Shown here piece after piece: positions 1-8,185 of a stretch of DNA of 64,000 nucleotides. The notes beneath the pieces are model-generated. The model saw only the letters and a program-made list of their open reading frames with translations. It was not told the DNA's origin and searched no databases. Position 1 is the stretch's first letter. Each line of letters starts with the position of its first letter. Source of the DNA: Marinobacter flavimaris (GTDB taxonomy: Bacteria; Pseudomonadota; Gammaproteobacteria; Pseudomonadales; Oleiphilaceae); contig NZ_PSSW01000012.1 in assembly GCF_002933295.1 (NCBI RefSeq), forward strand, positions 44,466 through 108,465. Reading direction: 5' to 3'. Both the position numbers and the translations under genes were made by a program.

Positions 1-160
1 CCGGCCGGATTCGCTTGCCACCGCCCAGCACGCTGTAGCGCATGGCTTCCTGCAGCCGGCCAGAGGCGGAATCACGGGTAATGCACCGGTCCAGTTCCGC
101 ATCGACGCGGGCCCGGCAGGTTTCCAGAAAATCAGAGGCAAGCAGGTTCTTTCCGGACAT
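1..160 (-). CDS. ispA: Farnesyl/geranyl diphosphate synthase, N-terminal part (cut by window edge)
   Basis: Only the first ~53 codons are present; the gene runs off the left edge. The reverse strand encodes a start MSGKNLLASDF and later YSVLGGGKRIRP, the conserved N-terminal GGKRxRP motif of trans-prenyltransferases that binds isopentenyl diphosphate. The family condenses IPP with DMAPP/GPP in the cytoplasm to make precursors of quinones and undecaprenyl phosphate. Its ATG shares one base with the TGA of xseB, so the two are translationally coupled in the usual xseB-ispA(-dxs) order. The identification rests on this short stretch plus the neighbour. Confidence 0.85.
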   Translation of the reverse strand, partial: MSGKNLLASDFLETCRARVDAELDRCITRDSASGRLQEAMRYSVLGGGKRIRP

Positions 161-414
161 CAGTCAGCATCATCCGGTGAGAACGGGCGGGTTTCCAGGG
201 TGCCGTCGCTGTTCTGGACCAGTTGTTCGACCCGTTGCTCGGCGCTCTTCAACGCCTGCTGGCATTCACGGGTCAGCTTTACACCCCGCTCGAACGCCGT
301 CAGGGACTGTTCCAGGGACAGCTCGCCCTGCTCCAGATCGCGAACCAGCTTTTCCAGTTCATCAAGAGACTTCTCAAAATCAGCTATCGATGTGGCGCCT
401 TGTTCACCGGCCAT
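160..414 (-). CDS. xseB: Exodeoxyribonuclease VII small subunit
   Basis: The 84-residue protein has the XseB signature: FEKSLDELEKLVRDLEQGELSLEQSLTAFERG, split by family-typical helices and followed by LTRECQQALKSAEQRVEQL. XseB assembles in several copies on XseA to form exonuclease VII, which degrades single-stranded DNA to oligonucleotides. Length is normal (about 80 residues). The gene is first in an apparent xseB-ispA operon, with an extended -10 promoter ~40 bases upstream. xseA is not in the window, as is common since it is usually unlinked. Confidence 0.95.
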   Translation of the reverse strand: MAGEQGATSIADFEKSLDELEKLVRDLEQGELSLEQSLTAFERGVKLTRECQQALKSAEQRVEQLVQNSDGTLETRPFSPDDAD

Positions 415-449
415 CAGGGGCCCTCCGATCGGGTGGCAGAATTTCGCGG

Positions 450-458
450 ATTATACCA
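450..458 (-). promoter_or_regulatory. Extended -10 promoter element for xseB-ispA
   Basis: On the reverse strand this reads TGGTATAAT, a consensus -10 hexamer preceded by the TGn extension. It lies ~36 bases before the xseB ATG, in the short gap between xseB and the upstream NRDE gene. No good -35 is visible at 17 bases, consistent with an extended -10 promoter. Inferred from sequence only. Confidence 0.6.
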
Positions 459-469
459 GAGCCAGATCG

Positions 470-1243
470 CTATCGCCGCCAGTGGAAGTGACGTCGTTCA
501 CCGGTCCGGGCATCCGGACCCCAGTTCTGTTCCGTCACCTCGATTTCACCGCTGGCTGAAACGGTCACCACGGTGGTTGCCCGTGTGCCGTAGTCCGAAC
601 CCACGATGAATGGCGACGACAGAAAGCGTTCCGTCTCCAGGCCAACGCCTGTATCGGGCAGCATATGGTCTGGCGCGGGCGTGCTGTCCTGGAGCAGCGG
701 AATCAGCTCGTTGTGCAGTGTTGCCGCATCCCGTCCGGCGGCGGCAATGGTATCTCCCGCAGCCTGCCGGAGGCGCAGAAGCTTGGGCCAGGGCGTCTGC
801 AACAGATGATTGCTCAGTCCGTAGACCCCACGGTGGATTTGTCGGCCCGGATGGGCATCCCGATTGCTGAAATACCATCCGTCTGCTGTGGTCAGCTGCA
901 CCAGGTTGAAGCCGGAAAACTGGTCGGCGGTGTCGAGCAGATAGCGTTCAAGATGCTCCCGGGAATCAGTGAGTGCCCGCAAAGGCAGTTCACCACGACT
1001 GATACGGCCGGTTTCCGGTGCCCCTTCCCGGACGTTGGTCACGGCGCTGACCTCTCCCGCGGTATTAATCGCAAGCCAGGTGCCACCGGAGAGCAAGTCA
1101 CGGCCGGCAAGCACCCGGGTACCGGATTCGGTGGTCCACCAGTCCATGGCGGCCGTCGGGCGGCGGAAAAATTCATCCCGATTGGCGGCAACCACCAATG
1201 GGAAATGAGGGTTCTGGCCAACGGCGAAAGCGATCAGGCACAT
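470..1243 (-). CDS. NRDE (TANGO2-like) family protein
   Basis: The 257-residue protein begins MCLIAFAVGQ and carries VVAANRDEFFRRPT, the Asn-Arg-Asp-Glu motif that names the NRDE family (TANGO2 in eukaryotes). The Cys at position 2 is conserved and could act as an N-terminal nucleophile, since the family resembles Ntn hydrolases; this activity is not proven. GGTWLAINTAGEVSAVTNV and the NLVQL and GVYGLSNHLL segments are also typical. TANGO2 homologues have been linked to haem and lipid trafficking, but the bacterial role is open. It is divergent from the TauE-type gene. Confidence 0.85.
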   Translation of the reverse strand: MCLIAFAVGQNPHFPLVVAANRDEFFRRPTAAMDWWTTESGTRVLAGRDLLSGGTWLAINTAGEVSAVTNVREGAPETGRISRGELPLRALTDSREHLERYLLDTADQFSGFNLVQLTTADGWYFSNRDAHPGRQIHRGVYGLSNHLLQTPWPKLLRLRQAAGDTIAAAGRDAATLHNELIPLLQDSTPAPDHMLPDTGVGLETERFLSSPFIVGSDYGTRATTVVTVSASGEIEVTEQNWGPDARTGERRHFHWRR

Positions 1244-1331
1244 GGTGTAGGTGTGGGCTCCCGGATTTAATGAAGTTGACTCTTGCGCTGTGTATCATAC
1301 CAGCCTTGGTTTCCCGGGTGCGGCTCAAACA

Positions 1332-2129
1332 ATGACTCTGTTTTACGTAATAGCTTCTTATCTGGCCCTCGGTGCCCTGGCAGGCACCGTGGCGGGGCTG
1401 TTCGGCATTGGTGGCGGGCTGATCATCGTGCCCGTGTTGATGTTCACCTTTGGTCTGCAGGGAATCGATCCGGATATTATTCCCCATCTGGCTGTAGGCA
1501 CCTCGCTCGCGACCATCGTGTTCACCTCGGTCAGCTCCATTCGCTCCCATAACAAGCACGGCGCCGTGCGTTGGGATCTGTTCCGGCCCATGACGGTCGG
1601 GATTATTGGCGGCGCCCTGGTTGGTGCCTGGACGGCATCCCTGATGAGCGGGCGCGCGCTCGAACTGGTCATCGGCATTTTTGTCATTCTGGTAGGGCTG
1701 AAAATGTTTTTCCAGGTTGACCCCAAGCCGGGTCGCGACGTTCCCGGGGTGGCAGGCCTCGGCGTCGCCGGTGGTTTTATTGGCTGGGGGTCGGCGATTT
1801 TCGGAATCGGCGGGGGAACCCTTACGGTGCCTTACCTGAGCTGGTGTAACGTGCGGATGCAGCAGGCGGTCGGTACATCTGCCGCCTGTGGCCTGCCCAT
1901 CGCCGTGTCCGGTGCGCTGGGTAACATCTGGACCGGGTGGCATCATCCCGCAGTGCCGGAACTGAGCGCCGGCTTCATTTATCTGCCTGCGCTCATAGGT
2001 ATCATTCTCACCAGCGTTTTCTTTGCCCGGGTTGGCGCCAATCTGGCCCATCGGCTGAACCCGCAGATTCTCAAGCGTACGTTCTCCATCATGCTCCTGC
2101 TGGTGGGTCTCCGTTTTCTCCTGAGCTGA
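1332..2129 (+). CDS. TauE/SafE family sulfite/anion exporter
   Basis: The protein starts at MTLFYVIASYLALGALAG (265 residues); a longer reading from 1251 would add 27 residues that are not membrane-like. It has ~8 hydrophobic segments in two similar halves, each with the family's Gly-rich motif (GLFGIGGGLIIVPV near the start, AIFGIGGGTLTVPYL in the second half). TauE/SafE proteins export sulfite, sulfoacetate or related organic anions across the inner membrane. The substrate cannot be predicted here. It ends seven bases before the TTG/ATG of lgt, so it may be cotranscribed with lgt-thyA-folA. Confidence 0.88.
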   Translation: MTLFYVIASYLALGALAGTVAGLFGIGGGLIIVPVLMFTFGLQGIDPDIIPHLAVGTSLATIVFTSVSSIRSHNKHGAVRWDLFRPMTVGIIGGALVGAWTASLMSGRALELVIGIFVILVGLKMFFQVDPKPGRDVPGVAGLGVAGGFIGWGSAIFGIGGGTLTVPYLSWCNVRMQQAVGTSAACGLPIAVSGALGNIWTGWHHPAVPELSAGFIYLPALIGIILTSVFFARVGANLAHRLNPQILKRTFSIMLLLVGLRFLLS

Positions 2130-2139
2130 GAGGTAGTTG

Positions 2140-2928
2140 ATGCTGCAGCATCCCCAGATTGATCCGGTGGCCATTGCCATCGGCCCCCTCAAGATCCACT
2201 GGTACGGTCTGACTTATCTGTTCGGTTTTCTAGCCGGCTGGTGGCTTGGACGCATTCGCACCCGCAAGCCCTGGTCGCCTATCAACGAAGAGCAGATGGG
2301 CGACCTTCTGTTTTACCTGGCCCTGGGGGTCATCCTGGGCGGCCGCTTCGGCTATGTCCTGTTCTACAACTTTGACGCCTTCCTGGCGGACCCGCTCTGG
2401 CTGCTGCGGGTCTGGGAAGGGGGCATGTCTTTCCACGGCGGTTTGCTGGGCGTGATGTTTGCCATGTGGTGGTATGGCCGCAAGGTGGGCAGCGGATTCT
2501 GGCGCCTGGCCGACTTCGTGGCGCCGCTGGTGCCCCTTGGACTCGGCGCAGGGCGGATCGGCAACTTTATTAACGGCGAGTTGTGGGGCAAGCCCACTGA
2601 CGTTGCCTGGGGTATGGTGTTTCGAACGGCTCCGGATTCTCTCGCCCGTCATCCCTCCCAGCTTTACCAGTTTGCCCTGGAAGGCGTTGCCCTGTTCGTG
2701 ATCCTGTGGTGGTTCTCATCCCGGCAGCGCCCGACCATGGCGGTTTCCGGTCTGTTCCTCATTTGCTACGGCGTGTTCCGCTTCCTGGTGGAATTCGTGC
2801 GTCAGCCGGATCCGCAGCTGGGCTATCTTGCCTTTGACTGGCTTACCATGGGGCAGGTACTGTCCTTCCCGATGATCGTTGCCGGCGCCGCCCTGATGTT
2901 TATTGCCTACCGGAGACAAGCCCGATGA
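2140..2928 (+). CDS. lgt: Phosphatidylglycerol-prolipoprotein diacylglyceryl transferase
   Basis: Lgt transfers diacylglycerol from phosphatidylglycerol to the lipobox Cys of prolipoproteins, the first step of lipoprotein maturation in the inner membrane. The ~262-residue protein has seven hydrophobic segments, the SFHGGLLG motif and the GAGRIGNFINGELWG signature with the essential Arg and Asn. A TTG lies directly before the ATG at 2140; ATG is preferred because the GAGAGG ribosome-binding site is ~7 bases upstream. Its last four bases overlap thyA (ATGA). The window holds at least two probable substrates (RlpA and the lipoprotein at 39.5 kb). Confidence 0.97.
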   Translation: MLQHPQIDPVAIAIGPLKIHWYGLTYLFGFLAGWWLGRIRTRKPWSPINEEQMGDLLFYLALGVILGGRFGYVLFYNFDAFLADPLWLLRVWEGGMSFHGGLLGVMFAMWWYGRKVGSGFWRLADFVAPLVPLGLGAGRIGNFINGELWGKPTDVAWGMVFRTAPDSLARHPSQLYQFALEGVALFVILWWFSSRQRPTMAVSGLFLICYGVFRFLVEFVRQPDPQLGYLAFDWLTMGQVLSFPMIVAGAALMFIAYRRQAR

Positions 2929-3764
2929 AAGCCTATCTCGACCTTATGCAAGACGTTGTTGATAACGGATTCGACAAGGGAGACCGCACCGGTGTCGGCA
3001 CCCGGTCGGTGTTTGGCCGTCAGATTCGCTTCAACCTCCAGGAGGGCTTTCCGCTGGTCACTACCAAGAAAGTCCACCTGCGCAGCATCATTTACGAACT
3101 GCTCTGGTTCCTGCGGGGCTCCACCGACAACTCCTGGCTGCAGGAACGGAAGGTCTCGATCTGGAACGAGTGGGCATTGGAGAATGGTGACCTTGGGCCT
3201 ATCTATGGCAAACAGTGGCGAAGCTGGCAGTGCCCCAATGGCGAGGTGGTTGACCAGATCAGCGAAGTGATCGAGCAGATTCGCACCAAACCGAATTCCC
3301 GCCGGCTGATCGTGTCCGCCTGGAACCCCGCTGAGCTTCCGGATGAGTCCATCGGTCCCCAGGATAACGTTCGCGAGGGTCGCATGGCGCTGGCACCCTG
3401 TCACTGCCTTTTCCAGTTCTACGTGGCCGACGGCAAGCTCTCCTGCCAGCTTTACCAGCGAAGCGCCGATCTGTTCCTGGGCGTACCTTTTAATATTGCC
3501 TCGTACGCCTTGCTGACGCACATGATTGCCCAGCAGTGTGATCTGGATGTCGGTGAGTTTGTGCATACCTTCGGCGACTGCCATCTGTACCAGAACCACC
3601 TGACCGACGACATCGTCTTCGAGCAGCTGAAACGCGAGCCCCGGGCCCTGCCTAAACTCGTGATCAAGCGCAAGCCCGCGAGCATCTTCGAATACGAGCT
3701 GGAAGATTTCGAGTTTGAGGGTTATGACCCCTATCCGGGCATCAAGGCGCCGATTGCCATTTGA
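2925..3764 (+). CDS. thyA: Thymidylate synthase
   Basis: ThyA methylates dUMP to dTMP using methylenetetrahydrofolate, releasing dihydrofolate. The 279-residue protein has the folate/dUMP motifs (RTGVGTRSVFG, RRLIVSAWNP), the catalytic Cys159 in LAPCHC, and the nucleotide-binding run QLYQRSADLFLGVPFNIASY. It is ~15 residues longer than the E. coli enzyme because of a loop (around 139-154) before the catalytic Cys; loops of this kind occur in other family members. Start overlaps the lgt stop. folA follows and regenerates the tetrahydrofolate that ThyA consumes, so the pair is metabolically linked. Confidence 0.97.
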   Translation: MKAYLDLMQDVVDNGFDKGDRTGVGTRSVFGRQIRFNLQEGFPLVTTKKVHLRSIIYELLWFLRGSTDNSWLQERKVSIWNEWALENGDLGPIYGKQWRSWQCPNGEVVDQISEVIEQIRTKPNSRRLIVSAWNPAELPDESIGPQDNVREGRMALAPCHCLFQFYVADGKLSCQLYQRSADLFLGVPFNIASYALLTHMIAQQCDLDVGEFVHTFGDCHLYQNHLTDDIVFEQLKREPRALPKLVIKRKPASIFEYELEDFEFEGYDPYPGIKAPIAI

Positions 3765-3787
3765 CCGAACCCCGAAGAGACGAGTAC

Positions 3788-4297
3788 ATGAGAAAAGCCC
3801 TGATCGTTGCCATGTCCCGTAACCGGGTTATTGGCCGTAACAACAAACTGCCCTGGTATCTTCCGGGTGACCTTCGTTATTTCAAGCAGGCTACCATGGG
3901 CAAGCCCATTATCATGGGCAGGAAGACCTGGGACTCCATTGGGCGGCCATTGCCGGGACGGATGAACGTGGTGATCTCGCGCAATGAAGAGTGGGAAGCA
4001 CCAACCGGAACAGTGGCCGCGAAGTCTTTGCCCGAAGCGCTGGTGAAGGCCGAGGCGCAGGCGGAGCTGGAAGGTGGTGACGAAGTGATGATTATCGGTG
4101 GCGGGCAGATCTACGCCGAGGCATTGCCGATGGTTGATCGGATGTACGTCACCCAGGTGCACGCTGAGGTGGACGGCGATGCGTTTTTTCCGGAAGTAAA
4201 CTGGGATGAGTGGGAAGAAATCGGACGGGAGGATTTCTCCGCGTCCGATAACAACCCTTACGACTACAGTTTCGTGGTCTATCAGCGTCAGGCTTAA
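3788..4297 (+). CDS. folA: Dihydrofolate reductase
   Basis: FolA reduces dihydrofolate to tetrahydrofolate with NADPH. The 169-residue protein shows IVAMSRNRVIGRNNKLPW, the acidic active-site residue in LPGDLRYFK, and the NADPH-binding MGRKTWDSIGRPLPGR and IIGGGQIY motifs. The ATG at 3788 is chosen because it begins right at the family N-terminus and follows a GAAGAGA ribosome-binding site; an upstream alternative start at 3761 adds nine non-conserved residues and would overlap thyA. Its stop codon interlocks with that of the convergent helicase gene (TTAA shared). Confidence 0.96.
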   Translation: MRKALIVAMSRNRVIGRNNKLPWYLPGDLRYFKQATMGKPIIMGRKTWDSIGRPLPGRMNVVISRNEEWEAPTGTVAAKSLPEALVKAEAQAELEGGDEVMIIGGGQIYAEALPMVDRMYVTQVHAEVDGDAFFPEVNWDEWEEIGREDFSASDNNPYDYSFVVYQRQA

Positions 4298-5814
4298 GCC
4301 TGACGAGGCGGGCGCTTGCCTGCGGGCTTGCCGCCCTTGCCGGGCGGTTTGCCTCGACCACCGGGGCCGCCACGACCCTTCGGGCCACCTTTCTTGAAAC
4401 CGCCTTTCGGGCCCTTGCGATTCTCGCCCGGACGACCGCCGCCACCTTTACGATCACGGCGGGGAGGTGTTGCCGACACGGTTGGCAAGGCCTCTGGTTG
4501 CTCGAGGGGCAGGGAGCCTGGCTGGGCTGCTTCCATCCAGCAGGCGAGGGCGCCGGCTACCATGGCCATGTCCATGTCATTGCGCTCGGCGATTTCGTCC
4601 AGCAGCGACATCGTCTTTGCCAACTTCTTGTCTTCCGCAAAGCCCAGCAGTTGGGACTCGAACTGCTGCTCCCTCATTTTCTTGAGCTCAACGGGAGACG
4701 GCAACTCGTAAGCTTCCATCGGCGAGTTTGTTGCGCGTTCAAGCGTTCGCAGCCAACTGCGCTCGCGGGGTGTTACCAGCAGGATCGCCTTCCCTTCGCG
4801 ACCGGCACGACCAGTACGACCGACCCGATGGATGTACGCTTCAGTGTCGTAGGGAACGTCGTAGTTGATGACGTGTGTGATACGGGAAACGTCCAGACCG
4901 CGCGCTGCCACGTCTGTGGCAATGATAATGTCTTTCTTCCCGCGCTTCAGGTCTTCAACCGTTTGTTCACGCTGGCGTTGGTTCAGGTCACCGCTCAGGG
5001 GCGCGACCGCGTGGCCCCGGGCAGAAAGCTTTTCGGCCAGCATGGTGGTTTCCGCTTTGGTGCGCACAAAAATTATGGCGGCATCAATCGGCTCAACTTC
5101 CAGAATGCGGGTCAGGGCATCCAGCTTGCGCTCAGCATAGACCGGCAGAACGAACTGGGAGATACGCTCGACCGTGCGGGTTTCGCTTTCAATGCGAACT
5201 TCTGTGGCGTTGCGCAGGTAGGTCTGGGCCACTTTCTTGATCTGCGGCGGCATGGTGGCCGAGAACAATGCCCGTTGGCAGTTCTCCGGGGTCTTCGCCA
5301 GGATCGCTTCCACGTCGTCGATAAAGCCCATGCGCAGCATTTCGTCGGCTTCATCAAGAACCAGCGCTTTCAGGCTGTCCAGCTTCAGGGTACCTTTGCG
5401 CAGGTGGTCGAGCATCCGGCCCGGTGTGCCCACGATCACCTGGGCACCGCGACGCAGGCCCTTGATCTGGGGATAAAAGTCCTGGCCACCGTAAATGGGC
5501 AGAACGTGGAAATTCCGGAACTTGCTGGCATAGGTGGTAAACGCTTCCGCCACCTGGATGGCAAGTTCCCGTGTTGGGGCCAGAACCAGAATCTGGGGAT
5601 CGGTAACAGAAGCGTCAATCCGGCTCAGCAGGGGCAATGCAAATGCCGCGGTCTTACCGGTTCCGGTCTGGGCAACGCCCAGCAGATGGTTACCGGCCAG
5701 CAGCGCGGGGATCGCCTGGGCCTGGATGGGTGACGGGGTTTCGTAGCCAACGGCGGACACAGCTTCAAGTACGGCTGGATCCAGCCCCAGTTCGGCAAAG
5801 GACAATTCAGACAT
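4294..5814 (-). CDS. DEAD-box ATP-dependent RNA helicase (DeaD/CsdA-like)
   Basis: The 506-residue protein carries the Q motif (YETPSPIQAQAIP), motif I AQTGTGKT, motif II LDEADEML, motif III SATMP, and motif VI HRVGRTGRAG. It unwinds short RNA duplexes, probably in ribosome assembly or mRNA decay. The region after the helicase core resembles DeaD/CsdA but is shorter than the E. coli protein (629 residues). The last ~60 residues are a Gly/Lys/Pro/Arg low-complexity tail with repeated KGG and GRGGPGGRG units, likely an RNA-binding disordered tail. The start MSELSFAEL is chosen over a longer in-frame extension that looks like untranslated leader. Confidence 0.93.
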   Translation of the reverse strand: MSELSFAELGLDPAVLEAVSAVGYETPSPIQAQAIPALLAGNHLLGVAQTGTGKTAAFALPLLSRIDASVTDPQILVLAPTRELAIQVAEAFTTYASKFRNFHVLPIYGGQDFYPQIKGLRRGAQVIVGTPGRMLDHLRKGTLKLDSLKALVLDEADEMLRMGFIDDVEAILAKTPENCQRALFSATMPPQIKKVAQTYLRNATEVRIESETRTVERISQFVLPVYAERKLDALTRILEVEPIDAAIIFVRTKAETTMLAEKLSARGHAVAPLSGDLNQRQREQTVEDLKRGKKDIIIATDVAARGLDVSRITHVINYDVPYDTEAYIHRVGRTGRAGREGKAILLVTPRERSWLRTLERATNSPMEAYELPSPVELKKMREQQFESQLLGFAEDKKLAKTMSLLDEIAERNDMDMAMVAGALACWMEAAQPGSLPLEQPEALPTVSATPPRRDRKGGGGRPGENRKGPKGGFKKGGPKGRGGPGGRGKPPGKGGKPAGKRPPRQA

Positions 5815-6012
5815 TGATTCACTCGGAATTCGGGAGGTAGAGCATTGCCGGGCAATGCATGTTGTGCCGACATTATAGCGGCTTTGTTGCTGCTTTAATA
5901 CGCAAAACCCCGGCGAGGCTATAGGTAGTTGCCGGGGACAGGCCATTGCGTTGCCATCCGATCTTGGGCACTCTTCGTAGCTTTCCCGATAGGTTGCTAA
6001 CAGGAACTCGAA

Positions 6013-6801
6013 ATGACCTTTGACGAATTATTGCGGGCGGCCCGTGGCAGTGAGGAGCTGGCCATGCCCGAGAGCTGGTCCCAGTGCAGAGCCACCTTTG
6101 GCGGTCTCACGGCAGCGTTGATGTTTGAGCGCATGGAAAAGCTTGTCGCCGAGGGCCGTGCGATGAGGTCATTGCAAGTATCATTCGTGGGGCCGGTGGA
6201 GCCGGAAGTCCCCGCCAGTTTCGAGGCCGAGATTCTGCGTGAGGGAAAAGCGGTCAGTCAGGTACAGGGCCGCATTGTCCAGAAGGGTGAACCCCGGCTG
6301 GTCTGCCTAGCCAGCTTTGGCGGAGACCGGGACTCGCAGGTGCAGGTGGATGCCCTGCCAGCGCCCGAGGCAAACCCGGTCAGCCAGTGCCCGGGGCTGG
6401 ACTACATCGAGGGTGTTACCCCGGAATTCATTCGGCAGATTGAGATGCGCTGGGCCTTCGGTAACCTGCCGTTCAGCGGCAAGGGGGGTCGGGAGCTCGG
6501 CGGCTGGGTGCAGTTCCGGACACCGCCGGAAACGTTCTCTGATGCCCACATTATTGCTCTGGTGGACGCCTGGCCACCGGCGGTTCTGCCCTATGTAAAA
6601 CAGCGGGTGAGGACCAGTTCCCTGAGCTGGGCGCTGGATATTGTACATCCGAGGCCGGTTATGGAGCCGGGTGACTGGCTCCTGTACAAGGTTTCCATTG
6701 ATCAGGCGGGTGCCGGTTATGGTCACACCCAGGCCGGAATCTGGACCGCCAGAGGCGAGCTCGTGGCGCTGAGTCGCCAGACGGTAACGGTCTTCGGTTG
6801 A
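6013..6801 (+). CDS. TesB-like acyl-CoA thioesterase (double hotdog)
   Basis: The 262-residue protein resembles the two-hotdog thioesterase family: an N-terminal half with TFGGLTAALMFERM and RSLQVSFVGPVEPEVP, and a C-terminal half with GGWVQFRTPPE, ALVDAWPPAVLP and the final WTARGELVALSRQTVTVFG. These enzymes hydrolyse acyl-CoA thioesters in the cytoplasm. Substrate chain length is not predictable. The gene stands alone between the divergent helicase gene and a convergent hydrolase; an inverted repeat follows the stop. Confidence 0.85.
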   Translation: MTFDELLRAARGSEELAMPESWSQCRATFGGLTAALMFERMEKLVAEGRAMRSLQVSFVGPVEPEVPASFEAEILREGKAVSQVQGRIVQKGEPRLVCLASFGGDRDSQVQVDALPAPEANPVSQCPGLDYIEGVTPEFIRQIEMRWAFGNLPFSGKGGRELGGWVQFRTPPETFSDAHIIALVDAWPPAVLPYVKQRVRTSSLSWALDIVHPRPVMEPGDWLLYKVSIDQAGAGYGHTQAGIWTARGELVALSRQTVTVFG

Positions 6802-6831
6802 CGGAAATGGCGGCTCAGGCCGCCATTTCCG
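6802..6831. terminator. Perfect 13-bp inverted repeat between convergent genes
   Basis: The arms at 6802-6814 and 6819-6831 are fully complementary around a TCAG loop. The hairpin sits between the thioesterase stop and the last codons of the opposite-strand hydrolase, so its right arm is coding. No strong T run follows on either strand. It may still halt or insulate transcripts from both sides. Confidence 0.5.
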
Positions 6832-7714
6832 ATTTCAGAGCATCGATGATGATACGGGCGAAATCTTCCGGTGAATCTTCCTGGAGAAAGTGCCCGCCTC
6901 TGAGTGTGATATGAGGTTGTCCGTGGGCACCGGGAATCCGGCGCTGCATGTGCCTGTCGCCGCCCCGGGTAATCGGGTCGCCACTGCTGAAGCAGGTGAT
7001 GAAGGGCTTCTTCCACTTCTCCAGGACCTGCCAGGCCGCCTTGTTGGCGTCGCTGTCCGGTGTATCCGGTTCCGTCGGAACCAGTTTTGGAAACGCCCTG
7101 GCTCCGGCCTTGAACTCTGCTGACGGGAATGGGGCTTCGTAAGCGGCAATTTCAGCTTTGCTCAGGGTGCGATCGGTGCCCAGTTGCACGATACGACCGA
7201 CCGGGAACCAGGGGCTATGGGTGGCAAATGCCTTCCACATGGAAAATACCGCTGGAACAGGCGTTTCGCCGGTCGGAAGCATGCCGTTTCCGACGATGAT
7301 TCGGCTGAATCGCTGACGGTGTTCCGCGGCCAGTCGCAGGCCCAGCAACGATCCCCAGTTCTGGCACACAAGGGTGATATTGGTCAGGTTGAGCTGTTCA
7401 AGCCAACTGGCCAGCCACGTGAGATGGCGGCCGTAACTGTAGTCTGTAACCGACGCCGGCTTGTCGGATTTGCCGAAGCCGATCAGATCCGGGGCCAACA
7501 CCCGGTGACCGGCCTCGGCCACCAGAGGGATCATGTGCCGGTACAGGTAGGACCAGGATGGTTCGCCGTGGAGCATGAGAACCGGCGAGGCGTTTCTAGG
7601 GCCTTCGTCAACGTAGTGCATCCGGAGACCCGGTTCTACGTCAAGATGGTTTGGAGCAAAGGGGTAATCCGGAAGACCTGCGAAGCGGGCTTCATCGGTT
7701 CTCAGAATACGCAT
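6815..7714 (-). CDS. Haloalkane dehalogenase-like alpha/beta hydrolase with Asn at the nucleophile position
   Basis: The 299-residue protein matches haloalkane dehalogenase subfamily I: oxyanion motif HGEPSWSYLYR (49-59), LAPDLIGFGKSDKP (73-86), the nucleophile elbow, probable catalytic acid Asp246 in SSGDPIT, and His275 in GGHFLQED. These enzymes replace a carbon-bound halogen with hydroxyl through an Asp-ester intermediate. Here the elbow reads CQNWGS, so position 119 is Asn (codon AAC) where the family has Asp; Trp120, the halide-stabilising neighbour, is present. It could be inactive, changed in chemistry, or self-deamidating. It is monocistronic and convergent with the thioesterase gene. 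Confidence 0.85.
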   Translation of the reverse strand: MRILRTDEARFAGLPDYPFAPNHLDVEPGLRMHYVDEGPRNASPVLMLHGEPSWSYLYRHMIPLVAEAGHRVLAPDLIGFGKSDKPASVTDYSYGRHLTWLASWLEQLNLTNITLVCQNWGSLLGLRLAAEHRQRFSRIIVGNGMLPTGETPVPAVFSMWKAFATHSPWFPVGRIVQLGTDRTLSKAEIAAYEAPFPSAEFKAGARAFPKLVPTEPDTPDSDANKAAWQVLEKWKKPFITCFSSGDPITRGGDRHMQRRIPGAHGQPHITLRGGHFLQEDSPEDFARIIIDALKSEMAA

Positions 7715-7861
7715 GCCATCGACTGTCCTGACTGATTGGTTGCGTGATTGCCGGGCGGCATCCGGTGCTAATAGTGCCCTACTACAATCGTCGAAGATCA
7801 GGATAAAGCAGATGGAAATTTTGTGTGTTTGAGTTGCGTAACAGAGCGTTGTGGCTTTGAA

Positions 7862-8110
7862 TCAGGACGCAATGCCAAACAGGCGTTCGGGGTTGTCAAC
7901 GCGGGCCAGAGCGTTATCGCAACAATTGACGGCGCCGCAATCGTCTGCTGAGCAAAGGCCAATGGTCTGGCACTCCATGTTCTGGTGCTGGTCGCCCTCA
8001 TTCCGGAAAATCCGGGCCCTGGAGAGAATCGAGTGGCAGTGGCCACAAAGGAGTGTGGGAACCGCGCTGCCTTCAGCAAGAAGTGCTGTGTATTGATGTT
8101 GTTCAGTCAT
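7862..8110 (-). CDS. Small cysteine-rich protein, unknown
   Basis: The 82-residue product starts at an ATG 7 bases after a strong AGGAGG ribosome-binding site, which favours this start over an upstream in-frame one at 8155. It has seven Cys: a CGHC pair (22, 25), then Cys47, 53, 58 and an adjacent pair 63-64, plus several His. The spacing suggests metal binding (zinc or Fe-S) or a redox role. No signal peptide or membrane segment is visible. I do not recognise a family. The neighbour downstream on the same strand is the hydrolase gene, ~147 bases away. Confidence 0.7.
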   Translation of the reverse strand: MTEQHQYTALLAEGSAVPTLLCGHCHSILSRARIFRNEGDQHQNMECQTIGLCSADDCGAVNCCDNALARVDNPERLFGIAS

Positions 8111-8185
8111 AAATATCCTCCTGATACTGCCCAACATATGGGCCAAGTATGACATTTCAAAGTCGGGATGCCGGTGTTATACGGC

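Noticed and set aside
4498..5733. 411-residue open frame opposite the DEAD-box helicase gene
   Set aside because: All helicase motifs are on the other strand; this frame has none.
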